Assembly: GCA_037043455.1 (NCBI GenBank)
Contig: JAWPHD010000083.1
Coordinates: 496,001-560,000, forward strand
Reading direction: 5' to 3'
Length of the DNA: 64,000 bases
From: Cyrtodaria siliqua
Lineage: Eukaryota > Mollusca > Bivalvia > Adapedonta > Hiatellidae
In this document: in pieces, positions 13,101 to 25,100 of the stretch
Position numbering within the stretch: the stretch's first letter is position 1
Layout: every line of letters begins with the position of its first letter
The notes under the pieces: generated by a model
Databases searched by the model: none
What the model was told of the DNA's origin: nothing
The model's input: the letters and a program-made list of their open reading frames with translations, nothing else
Position numbers and translations under genes: made by a program

Positions 13101-16100
13101 TTTTAATCTTGAGGTTGATTTTCTGTGCGGAACGGTAGAATTACCCAGCAGTCCAGGACAGCGGTTGTTCCGGGTTGAGAAGTCTTCCTTTGTCGGGGGA
13201 GTGTTCCTCATCCAAGTGAGAGGAAGCCGTGATCTGAGACTTCTCTATCACCTCGTGGCTGCCAACTCCCATCGGAATCTGACAAACTGGAAATATTGTA
13301 TCCAAGCATTAACCGTTAGCAAGCATTAACCCTTAGCCCACTATGAATGTATAATGGACTGTCCTTTCTTTAAATTAAGACCATGTTGTAGTAGGCCCTT
13401 AGCAGGCTAAGGGTTAAGTTATGTAGTATGTAAGGGCTATCACATTAAAATAATTTCTAACCGAATTTCTTAAATTATAGTTCATCCGTAAATGTTAATT
13501 AAATTGCCTTCCTGGGGTCAAGGGTATGTTTTAATGGAATAGCCTGAAGAAGTCTTTTATATCTGCATTTGTAAAATGGTCCTCTACTCTTCTTTTAGTT
13601 GGCTCATCCTAAAGCCAATTAATAGGGGTGACAGGCCCAACACTATACAAAATATGTATAAGAAAGGTTCTACATAGACAAATACAATATAACATTCCCA
13701 CCAAATAAAACTGCACACAATATGAGGGTATATAACAATAAATTACCAAAATGTATAACATATGACACAACATACACGTTTAGCATAATTATTATTTAGA
13801 AGTGAAATTGTATTGGTGAATATTACAAACACTATTTAGTGGACACAAATTAAGAGTTTTTCTCTAAAAAGGAATGCTGATGGCTGTTGAATTTGTTGTT
13901 TAGATATTTCAGAAAGAAATTAGGAGAAGCACTAGTTAACTTTATATAGTGGCATTTTTTCAAATTTATGTCTGACAAGTTATCATCATCAATAACAAGA
14001 TGAGCAGGAGAAAATGCATTAATGTGTACACCTTCAGTTTATTAAGGTTTAAACAATATTAAAAACACTGAAATTGGCAGGTAACCTTTTTGTTAAAGCC
14101 CTCCCCAAATCTGTAATTAAATAAAAACGTACCTGGTATAAGCTGGGTAACTAGTGGTGGCATGGCTGTAGGTATGCCTGTGATACCGACACCTGGCTCT
14201 GCTGTGGGCGTCAGTGTCTGCCCTATCCCAGGGACGGCCGTGGGCGTCAGTGTGTTCCCTAACCCTGGGACAGCTGTTGGTGTGGCTGTCACCCCTATAA
14301 CAGGTTGGGCGGTTGGAACAGAACTAAAATCGGAACAAGATTTGCATGCTGAAGGTCGACCATTATACTGATGTTAAACGAAGTTTTATTTTCTATTTAA
14401 CACATGTTCGGTTTTATTCAAACCTCCGAGGGGAAGAAATATCAAATGATAGTGACCCTTCTATCATCAACTGTGGGTTTCAAGCCCATGCAGGCAAATG
14501 TCTGTTGTTGAACATTACATGGTCCGAGTATTAAATTTCATACCCCATCGAACCCCTTCTCCAAGAAGTGAAAACGTGTTTGGCTGGGGTATTAAATAAA
14601 ACCTTAACTTCGACTTAAAAAGTTTGTATATTGTAAAATTAAAACATTTAATAGATAATTTAAACAGGTTATCGCACTTTTTCAGTAAAAAAAAGTTTTT
14701 AAACATGTTTTATTGTCAAAATATCTGTTATAAAATCCTTCTAATATAAACTTTCCCATCACTTAATTGAATTATGGCGGCACCTCGTAATAAGAAATCA
14801 ACCGCTAACTGAAAGGCATCCCATTACCCATCAACATATCAACTCTTCAGAATCAAACCACTTGACTTCGTATTAACAAGTCAGATTACAGCAATACCAA
14901 AACTTACCTGTAACAGCCAATCAGATTAAATCTCATTCCATCAAACCACCTGACAGTGTATTAACCAATATATTAATCAATCAGATAACAGCAATACCCA
15001 AACATACCTGTAAGAGCCAGTCAGATTAAATATCATGCCATCAACCCACATGACAGTGTATTAACCAATCAGAAGACAGCAATACCCAAACATACCTGTA
15101 ACAGCCAATCAGATTGAATCGCATGCCAATTCCTCCTGGTCCTCCTTCAATGACAGTTATCCTGACGTATCTCGCCTCAACATGTCTGCTCAGCATGTTC
15201 TTCACGATGGACTCTCTGTCGCTGTTGCCGTCAAATATCTTTGGCGGTCCGCCGGTAGTTTCAGAATAAGGACTGAAGGAGAAGCCATCCAGACTGGTCG
15301 AGATGTAAAATTTGGACGAAAATTTTTCCGTATCGGGCAGACCTTGTGTCAAGATGCCAGATATAATCTTTGGTGTAAGGAAATCCACTTGTATCCATTG
15401 TTTACCTGTGTTTGTGCTGGAAGTACATAAATATATAATTATGTAAACATCAGTCTAATATTACTGTTTGAACTACTGCTCAAGTGCGTGGTAAGTTTTA
15501 CATACAACAACCATTACATCAAAATGACTCCTACACTGTGTTACTAACAAGTAACAACTAACAAACTCAATAAAACCCAGTTAGCAATTTTATCTTGTTT
15601 GTTGGGTTCAATAAAATCCTACATAACCAAATACCGGTATTTAAATCAAGCAGACAGTGCCTATGAACCCTAAATACTTATGTCATAAACAACTGGAACT
15701 ATCACTGAAGGTGATGAATAAATTCTAAGTAAAAGAATGGGCCATACATTCTGTAATAAATTAGACAATTAACAATGGGTGATGTAGAGGGCATAAGGTC
15801 ATCAGTTGTTATGTGTATATGCAGTTTGGGAACAACCCATCCAAAACTGTTTGAGGAATGCAAGTAATAAAAATGTGTTACGCGATGCGTCAATATGTTA
15901 TATACAGTTTTGTGAAAGCGGAGGTATAACAACTAAATTTAACTTTACAGATTTTATTGTTTATGTTCTTGTCTACCTTGGTGACCATCCTCCAAATGAG
16001 TTGTACAAACGTCCAGCAGCGGCACGGAATGCAGTGCTCAGTTCAGAGCTGGCTGTGATTTGCTTGTCCTGCACCATCAGAGAGTTGTCTATACCCATAG

Positions 16101-19100
16101 GCTCCAGACAGACTGAAACAAACATGGTCAGCTGTTATACAATGCTCATTATCATTAGTCAATTGTTGTACAACTGTTAAATAAACGCAAGAACAGGTAG
16201 ACATATTAAAACAGTATTCTCATAAAAGGTATAGACTAGTTTTGTACCCTCAGTGTTGTACCCATTATTACCTCAACATAACATCTTCTCATCTTAACCC
16301 AAGCATCATGGAGCGTCGATTTCCAAACAGATAAGAAATGTCAACCACTTACGGTAAACATCAGATGTAATAACAAATTTATAGTAGTACTCATTGCTTG
16401 AGAATAGTAAATAGCTAATGAGATACGGTAGTAATCAAACCAGAGTACTACAATGTACAACACACACCTGGTGCAGCTGTGGGAGTTTGTTGAGAACCAA
16501 TCAGTGGTTGAGCTGTTGGCGTTCCACCAGGCAAGATTGGCGGCATGGCGGTCGGTGTTCCACCACTCACAAATGGTGGCACAAGTGTCGTCTGCAACGC
16601 TACTGGACCGTAACAGGAAAGCACTTCAAACCTCATGGCAATGGCGCTGTGCCAAGATTTTGGATAAATCCTGACATATCTTGCATCAATTTGTCTATCC
16701 AGCATGGAACGAACAGGAGTGTTTTGGTCAAAGTTGCCAGAGAAAGTTGTGGGCGACTTAGCTGCATTCTGGTCGGCATAATGGTACCAATGGTTGCCAT
16801 CGAGGCTGGTTGCCATGGTGAATGACTCCACCCACTGAGGTAAATCTTGTCGACCCTGTGTTACAACCCCGGCAATTTGCTCTGGATTTCCAAAGTCAAT
16901 CTGAATCCATTGTTTATTATCTGAATATCTGAAATATGAAATCAAATTAGTTTAATATTACAACAAAATGGAGGCACCTATGTTATGTTCTGAAAAAAGG
17001 AGAAATTGCCAAATTTCTTAAGTCAAATACAAATGCATTTTATAGGAATATAGCTCATTGAATTAAAGATTATTACTTTTCTGTTATGCCTAACCCTATT
17101 AACCCTAATATGGTTCTTCAAACTCATTTTTGAATCTATGGGTGGGTTTTCAATTTCAAAAGTGCCTTCCTGGGGTCCCGTGTATGTTTTAATGGAATAG
17201 CCCTAAGAATATATATGTTTTTAACATTAGTAATTTATTTGTAGGCCTGCCATTTTTTTTTACCTTGGTACCCAAGCGCCACCAGAGTTTCCATCAGCTT
17301 GTCCATCTAGACGGCCGTTGGATGCCTCAAAACTGAAGTTGAAGGCCGTTGATGCGGACAGCTGGCTTTCTGACACCAACAGTGGATTGGCAACTCCCAT
17401 CGGAATGTCACAATATGGGCGGGGTGTCGGAGTCTCGCCCGGGAACAAAGGTGGGCGTGCAGTTGGAGTGACCTGGCTGAAGCCTGGCGGACGCAGCGTG
17501 GGTGTTCCTCCAGAGAAAATGGGTGGTTCAAGGGTCGTTGTGAGGGATTGAGGACTTACTGTGGCTGAAATGCAATTATACAAATTGAGATGTGACATCA
17601 TTTGTTCGGGTACAGCACAATTCTATGGTTCAGTACACCAATCATTTTCATCTGACATTTCCCAACACAGCCAACGTGCACCCTAGAACCGGTTTAAACC
17701 CCCAGTGGCCTTTTTTGCCACTGACCGTTCCAAGGCGGTAGCCCTATTGTCAACCCTTTTGTGTTTGTCATGTCGTTTACTTTTATTATTACTTTTGCCT
17801 TCTTGTTTGTCTGTTTGCATGTTTGTTTCTGTAATTTGTGGTTGACTGTTCTCCTTGAATGCTACTTTCCCTGTCCGATCTTTTTATATTTCTTTTGAGT
17901 ATTAATGGGATGTAATGGGAAGTTTTTGCCTTAACACAGTATATAATGTGTTTGTTTGGTGTTTAACATCATTTTCCCTCACATTTCAGGCTTTGTAAGA
18001 TGGTGGCATTCGAACCTGCAGCGGTGAGAAGTGAGAAGGTTTACAAATGTGAACTTATCACATATTTCAGCATACGCAACATCGAGCGCATTGGTGATTA
18101 TGGATTACAAATTATAGGCTTTAAAATGATTCAGATTTTACCTGTATCTTGAATTTGCACATTAACAATAACCCTCAGAATACAGTCAAAGTAAAAATAC
18201 AGCTAATAACCACTGTTTAAAACAATTCTCAATACAGGTATTACTAGAGGTACATTAAACATGACAACAAAAAGCTCAAGAAAATTTCATATTTACTCAC
18301 ATTGCGTGCAGTCGCAGTAAAACTGCACAGCATAATCCTCACATTTTCCATCCTTCTGGTTTTTGCCGTAACAGATGAATCCATGTGTTTTGTCGCACAC
18401 TGCTTTCTCCCCCATCTCAGTAGATGTCTTCTCACTGATCAAGCCTGTGCATCGGACTGATACAATATTACTGGTGTCGCAAAAACTGTACTTATTTCGA
18501 AGATTTGTTACAAGTTCAATATCATCTCCGTTAATTGAGGGAGAGCTTGTGCTCATCATCTGCGTCCATCCATGGTTACAAACATATTGACCCGTGCCAG
18601 GAGTTATCTGAATACTGGGTGTTTGGCCACTGACAAGGTGTGGCTGGGCTGTTGGTGTTTCACCTGGGCCAAGATGTGGTTGAGCTGTTGGTGTTTGTCC
18701 AGAGACAAGACCTGGTTGAGCTGTTGGTGTTTGTCCAGAGACAAGACCTGGTTGAGCTGTTGGTGTTTCACCTGGCAAAAGACCTGGTTGAGCTGTTGGT
18801 GTTTGTCCAGAGACAAGACCTGGTTGGGCTGTTGGAGTTTCACCTGGCAAAAGACCTGGTTGAGCTGTTGGTGTTTGTCCAGAGACAAGACCTGGTTGAG
18901 CTGTTGGTGTTTCACCTGGCAAAAGACCTGGTTGAGCTGTTGGTGTTTGTCCAGAGACAAGACCTGGTTGAGCTGTTGGTGTTTCACCTGGCAAAAGACC
19001 TGGTTGAGCAGTTGGTGTTTGTCCAGAGACAAGACCTGGTTGAGCTGTTGGTGTTTCACCTGGCAAAAGACCTGGTTGAGCAGTTGGTGTTTGTCCAGAG

Positions 19101-22100
19101 GCAAGACCTGGTTGAGCTGTTGGTGTTTCACCTGACAAAATACCTGGTTGAGCTGTTGGTGTTTGTCCAGAGACAAGACCTGGTTGAGCTGTTGGTGTTT
19201 CACCTGGCAAAAGACCTGGTTGAGCTGTTGGTGTTTGTCCAGAGACAAGACCTGGTTGAGCTGTTGGTGTTTCACCTGGCAAAAGACCTGGTTGAGCTGT
19301 TGGTGTTTGTCCAGAGACAAGACCTGGTTGAGCTGTTGGTGTTTCACCTGGCAAAAGACCTGGTTGAGCTGTTGGTGTTTCACCTGGCAAAATACCTGGT
19401 TGAGCTGTTGGTATTTGTCCGGAGACAGTTGTTCGGTGACCTATTAAATGTATATTTTATTATAACTTAATTCTACTAATTCAAAACTGTTACCTGTGTT
19501 TAGAGTAAAGTTATTGTTACAATTGCCTTTAAAACTATATAATTGCACTAAAAAACAACATTGTAACAAAAATACTAAATTAGAGTTTTATATCTATTTG
19601 TAAAACCAATATAACTTGTTGGATGTCCAACTGTAAGATATCGTTTTGTATACATTTAGATAAATGTGCTTGATTTTCATAAAATATATTTTGTTTTTGC
19701 TTTCTGAAATGAAATGAAATTGAAATGAACAGAATAATAAAGCAAACATGCCATTTTGTGAACTTGTTAAGAAGCCTGATCAACAATTTCCATCTGATTT
19801 TCATTCTTTCTATTTTACTATATTCTGATACCATTGTTTTTCATGTGCAACAAATTGCACCCTAGTTTACAAGCATACAATGTAGATGTGAATATAATAT
19901 TTTATAAATACATCCTTGCATAACATACCATATAATCCCTAATAAACGTCCCTCCCCTAATAAATGTCGCCCCTCCCCCCACCACTTTTTCAGAATTAAA
20001 TTTTTAAAACTTACCAAAAGATGCAAGTTAATCTGTTTCATTCACAATGGAACACACAAAATTGATCACTAGAAAACTTAAAATATGATGCATTAATTGT
20101 TTGACTGACATACTGACTTTGGTTTTCTTGGTAAAGAAAACCATTAAATAAGGTCTGAATTAAAAGTTAAATTATGTATTTTTGGTCTCAAATAAACGCC
20201 CCTGTTCAAAAATGTTACGCCCCGGGGGCATTTATTAGAGATTACACGGTATGTTTCGAGCAAACATCGTAAAGTGTATTGATGAACTAATTAATGGCCA
20301 CTTACATGAACAATAGAACCTGACTTTGTAGTCCAAACATTTCTGCATGGGTCCATCTTCGCATGAGAGTCCATTTCTGTCACAGATGACATCCTGTCCA
20401 GATTGCTCGTAGTTCTGACCGGTAGAGGCTATTGCACAGTCTGCCGTGATTACTTCATCACATGTGCCTGGAAAGCCTGTGTTAATAAGTAAATAGTTAC
20501 AATGCATTTACCATCTTCCATATATTGCCATTTCAAGCTTTTATTTAATTTACGGCACAATTTGGCTCATTTCATTAATTATATAAGACAATAGTTCACT
20601 GTTTAATCTGGACAAACATTTAACACAGTGTCGGATAAACAAACAGTTTTCTTTATATTTGTGTCATTGCCATATAAAGCACACAAACTTTGCCTCATGT
20701 GAAAGCACGAAGAGGACACTGGAAACTGTTAAGCCAAACAAAACAGATAAAGATGCAGACATGGTTTAATTCAAGTGACTACATGGTTGAGTACTGCGAG
20801 TGTATGTAGAAATGGTGGAAATAATAAATTTCAGCTATTTGAAGGCCCTCAGATGACACAACATTCAATTTTTCACATACTTATATGTTAAATATTGGAC
20901 TGATCAAAAACATTTTAAATATGACGAAACATATGTATTTATTTCTTTGATCAAATTATAAATACAATTCAGAATGTTGCATACAATGCTAAAAACGGGT
21001 GCGCCTCAAACTGGTGTTCTATTCTGTTCTATTCATATGCAAGAAAGAGCAGTAGGCAAATATTGCAAACAAAAAATATGGGTTATATCGCTATTTAAAA
21101 GGAATTTTACATATTTGAACAATGTGTAAAACTTTACAAAACCCTATTGTTAAATAGCCCTTTTGTCAGCATTTAAAGAATTCTTTCTGTTGGCCCATGT
21201 CATATTTTCGACAGAAGCTTGCAAATTATTAAACATTCAATGCGAATTACGCTCCTGCAAAAAATGTAAGCGCAAAGATGATGTAGATAGAAAACACCAA
21301 AAGTTTTCTATTTCTGTAAAAATAGATACTTTTAGATTTCTTTTAGTGTACTTCTCAAAGTAAAAAAAGGGACTGCACTGTCAATTATAAAAATGCTCTT
21401 TCTCAGAAATAGTTAGAACTATCACATATTTCCACTAACCTGGTATGCTCCTATATGATTCAAAGTCACCACCTGGCTTTGATGGGTTGTCAGTGTTAAT
21501 CCAAACAGTCCATCCATCTTTACATAATGGTGCTGCTGTTGGTGTCTGTCCAGATACAAGCCCTGGTTGAGCTGTTGGTGTTTGTCCAGAGACAAGACCT
21601 GGTTGAGCTGTCGGTGTTTGTCCAGAAACAAGACCTGGTTGAGCTGTTGGTGTTTGTCCAGAGACAAGACCTGGTTGAGCTGTTGGTGATTGTCCAGAGA
21701 CAAGACCTGGTTGAGCTGTTGGTGTTTGTCCAGAGACAAGACCTGGTTGAGCTGTTGGTGATTGTCCAGAGACAAGACCTGGTTGAGCTGTTGGTGATTG
21801 TCCAGAGACAAGACCTGGTTGAGCTGTTGGTGTTTGTCCAGAGACAAGACCTGGTTGAGCTGTTGGAGTTTCACCTGGGCCAAGATTTGGTTGAGCTGTT
21901 GGTGTTTGTCCAGAGACAAGACCTGGTTGAGCTGTTGGTGTTTGTCCAGAGACAAGACCTGGTTGAGCTGTTGGTGTTTCACCTGGGCCAAGATTTGGTT
22001 GAGCTGTTGGTGTTTGTCCAGAGACAAGACCTGGTTGAGCTATTGGTGTTTGTCCAGAGACGAGACCTGGTTGAGCTGTTGGTGTTTGTCCAGAGACGAG

Positions 22101-25100
22101 ACCTGGTTGAGCTGTTGGTGTTTCACCTGGCAAAAGACCTGGTTGAGCTGTTGGTGTTTCACCTGGCAAAAGACTTGGTTGAGCTGTTGGTGTTTGTCCA
22201 GAGACAAGACCTGGTTGAGCTGTTGGTGTTTGTCCAGAGACAAGACCTGGTTGAGCTGTTGGTGTTTCACCTGGGCCAAGATTTGGTTGAGCTGTTGGTG
22301 TTTGTCCAGAGACAAGACCTGGTTGAGCTGTTGGTGTTTGTCCAGAGACGAGACCTGGTAGAGCTGTTGGTGTTTCACCTGGCAAAAGACCTGGTTGAGC
22401 TGTTGGTGTTTCACCTGGCAAAAGACTTGGTTGAGCTGTTGGTGTTTGTCCAGAGACAAGACCTGGTTGAGCTGTTGGTGTTTCACCTGGGCCAAGATTT
22501 GGTTGAGCTGTTGGTGTTTGTCCTGAGACAAGACCTGGTTGAGCTGTTGGTGTTTGTCCAGAGATGAGACCTGGTTGGGCTGTTGGTGTTTCACCTGGGC
22601 CAAGACCTGGTTGAGCTGTTGGTGTTTGTCCAGAGACAAGACCTGGTTGAGCCGTGGGTGTTTGTCCAGAGACAAGACCTGGTTGAGCTGTTGGTGTTTC
22701 ACCTGGCAAAAGACCTGGTTGAGCTGTTGGTGTTTGTCCAGAGACAAGACCTGGTTGAGCTGTTGGTGTTTGTCCAGAGACAAGACCTGGTTGAGCTGTT
22801 GGTGTTTCACCTGGGCCAAGATTTGGTTGAGCTGTTGGTGTTTGTCCAGAGACAAGACCTGGTTGAGCTGTTGGTGTTTGTCCAGAGACGAGACCTGGTT
22901 GAGCTGTTGGTGTTTCACCTGGCAAAAGACCTGGTTTAGCTGTTGGTGTTTCACCTGGCAAAAGACTTGGTTGAGCTGTTGGTGTTTGTCCAGAGACAAG
23001 ACCTGGTTGAGCTGTTGGTGTTTCACCTGGGCCAAGATTTGGTTGAGCTGTTGGTGTTTGTCCTGAGACAAGACCTGGTTGAGCTGTTGGTGTTTGTCCA
23101 GAGATGAGACCTGGTTGGGCTGTTGGTGTTTCACCTGGGCCAAGACCTGGTTGAGCTGTTGGTGTTTGTCCAGAGACAAGACCTGGTTGAGCCGTTGGTG
23201 ATTGTCCAGAGACAAGACCTGGTTGAGCTGTTGGTGTTTCACCTGGCAAAAGTCCTGGTTGAGCGGTTGGTGTTTGTCCAGAGACAAGACCTGGTTGAGC
23301 TGTTGGTGTTTGTCCAGAGATGAGACCTGGTTGGGCTGTTGGTGTTTGTCCAGAGATAAGACCTGGTTGGGCTGTTGGTGCTTGTCCAGAGATGAGACCT
23401 GGTTGGGCTGTTGGTGTTTGTCCAGAGATGAGACCTGGTTGAGCTGTTGGTGTTTCACCTGGGCCAAGACCTGGTTGAGCTGTTGGTGTTTGTCCAGAGA
23501 CAATACCTGGTTGAGCCGTGGGTGTTTGTCCAGAGACAAGATCTGGTTGAGCTGTTGGTGTTTCACCTGGCAAAAGACCTGGTTGAGCTGTTGGTGTTTG
23601 TCCAGAGACAAGACCTGGTTGAGCTGTTGGTGTTTGTCCAGAGATGAGACCTGGTTGGGCTGTTGGTGTTTCACCTGGGCTAAGACCTGGTTGAGCTGTT
23701 GGGGTTTGTCCAGAGACAAGACCTGGTTGAGCCGTGGGTGTTTGTCCAGAGACAAGACCTGGTTGAGCTGTTGGTGTTTGTCCAGAGACAAGACCTGGTT
23801 GAGCTGTTGGTGTTCCACCTGGGACAAGATTTGGTTGAGCTGTGGGTGTTTGTCCAGAAACTGGGTTTGGCGCAGCTGTAGAAGAACAAGCATCTGTACA
23901 ATAGACTCGTACTTCATAATCGTTACAAACTCTTCCAATTTGTCCCTTATCTTCGCATACCAAGCCATGGTTGACATCACACGTGACACCAGCCTGACCA
24001 ATCAGAGTGAAATCCTTTTGTGATGCCACGTCCCTACATTCAATGCGTGCAGGGAATTCACAGAACTGATGCAGCATATGTAGATTATGTATAGTCTCGT
24101 AATCGCCAGTGCTGGAAGGTTTGCGCTGGTAACTGTTCATAAATGATGTCCATCCACAGGCTGGTTTTGGAGGGAAGGGTATTCCAGTAACTCCAGGTAT
24201 GAAAGTAGGTGACATGGTAGTGGTGGCTGGATCAGAAACATGAAGCATGGGTCAGATATTCTATGAATTCAACTTTTTGAAAGTATAATATTATAGTAAA
24301 CCAATCATGAATTGAATAAAATATTATCATGTTTTAAAAATTACTAACAGTACAAATAATTGATGAAAAACAATGAATTTGCAAACAGCCTGCAAATATA
24401 TTAATTTATTATAAACTTCCAAGTGAAATAGTGGATTGTATGGTTAGAATAAACCTTATTATATTCTCATTGTTTATAATATAATAACTTATTTTCTCAC
24501 TGCCGGAAAAAATGGAACTACTTGTTCTACATTTGCTTATAACAGTCATAATTCGTGTCAAGGTTCAGAACTATATTCTATGCGCACTAAATATATGTAA
24601 ATCGCCTCACGTGCTGGCGTTACTACATTTATCTGTGAATACGTTAAAGGGAAACTGTCGGAACGAAATGTATTTTCTATTTGAAACAGTTTGGTAGTTT
24701 TGCAGGATAAAAAGTATATAATAAATAGGATATTTGTTGGTTTGGAGTGAATATAGGATTTATTTTCATCGAGAAGTGAGAAAAGATATTTTCACGAGTG
24801 GTTTCTATCTTTAAAACATAAACTATACAATTGTGTTAATGGATATATTGACAGAAACAAATAATGAGAACAAATGCAAATACTCACAAGCACAATCACA
24901 ATAAACGCTGACTTCATAATCTTCACAGTTGAAGCCCCCTTGATCGGCATCGAGACAATGGAGCCCAGTTGTCAGGTCACATACCACGTTCTGATCCATC
25001 CACATGGCGGGTGGCAATTTCTGCATGGAGGTTTGACACTTGATTCCTGTGGGGTTGGCACAGAAGCTGTAGTAATTTCTAAGTTCAGCAATTGCCTCAT

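Noticed and set aside
22040..24001. Minus-strand 653-codon KHQQLNQ frame in exon 31
   Set aside because: Same artefact as in exon 45; the frame with WxxW domains 4 and 5 is the real one.
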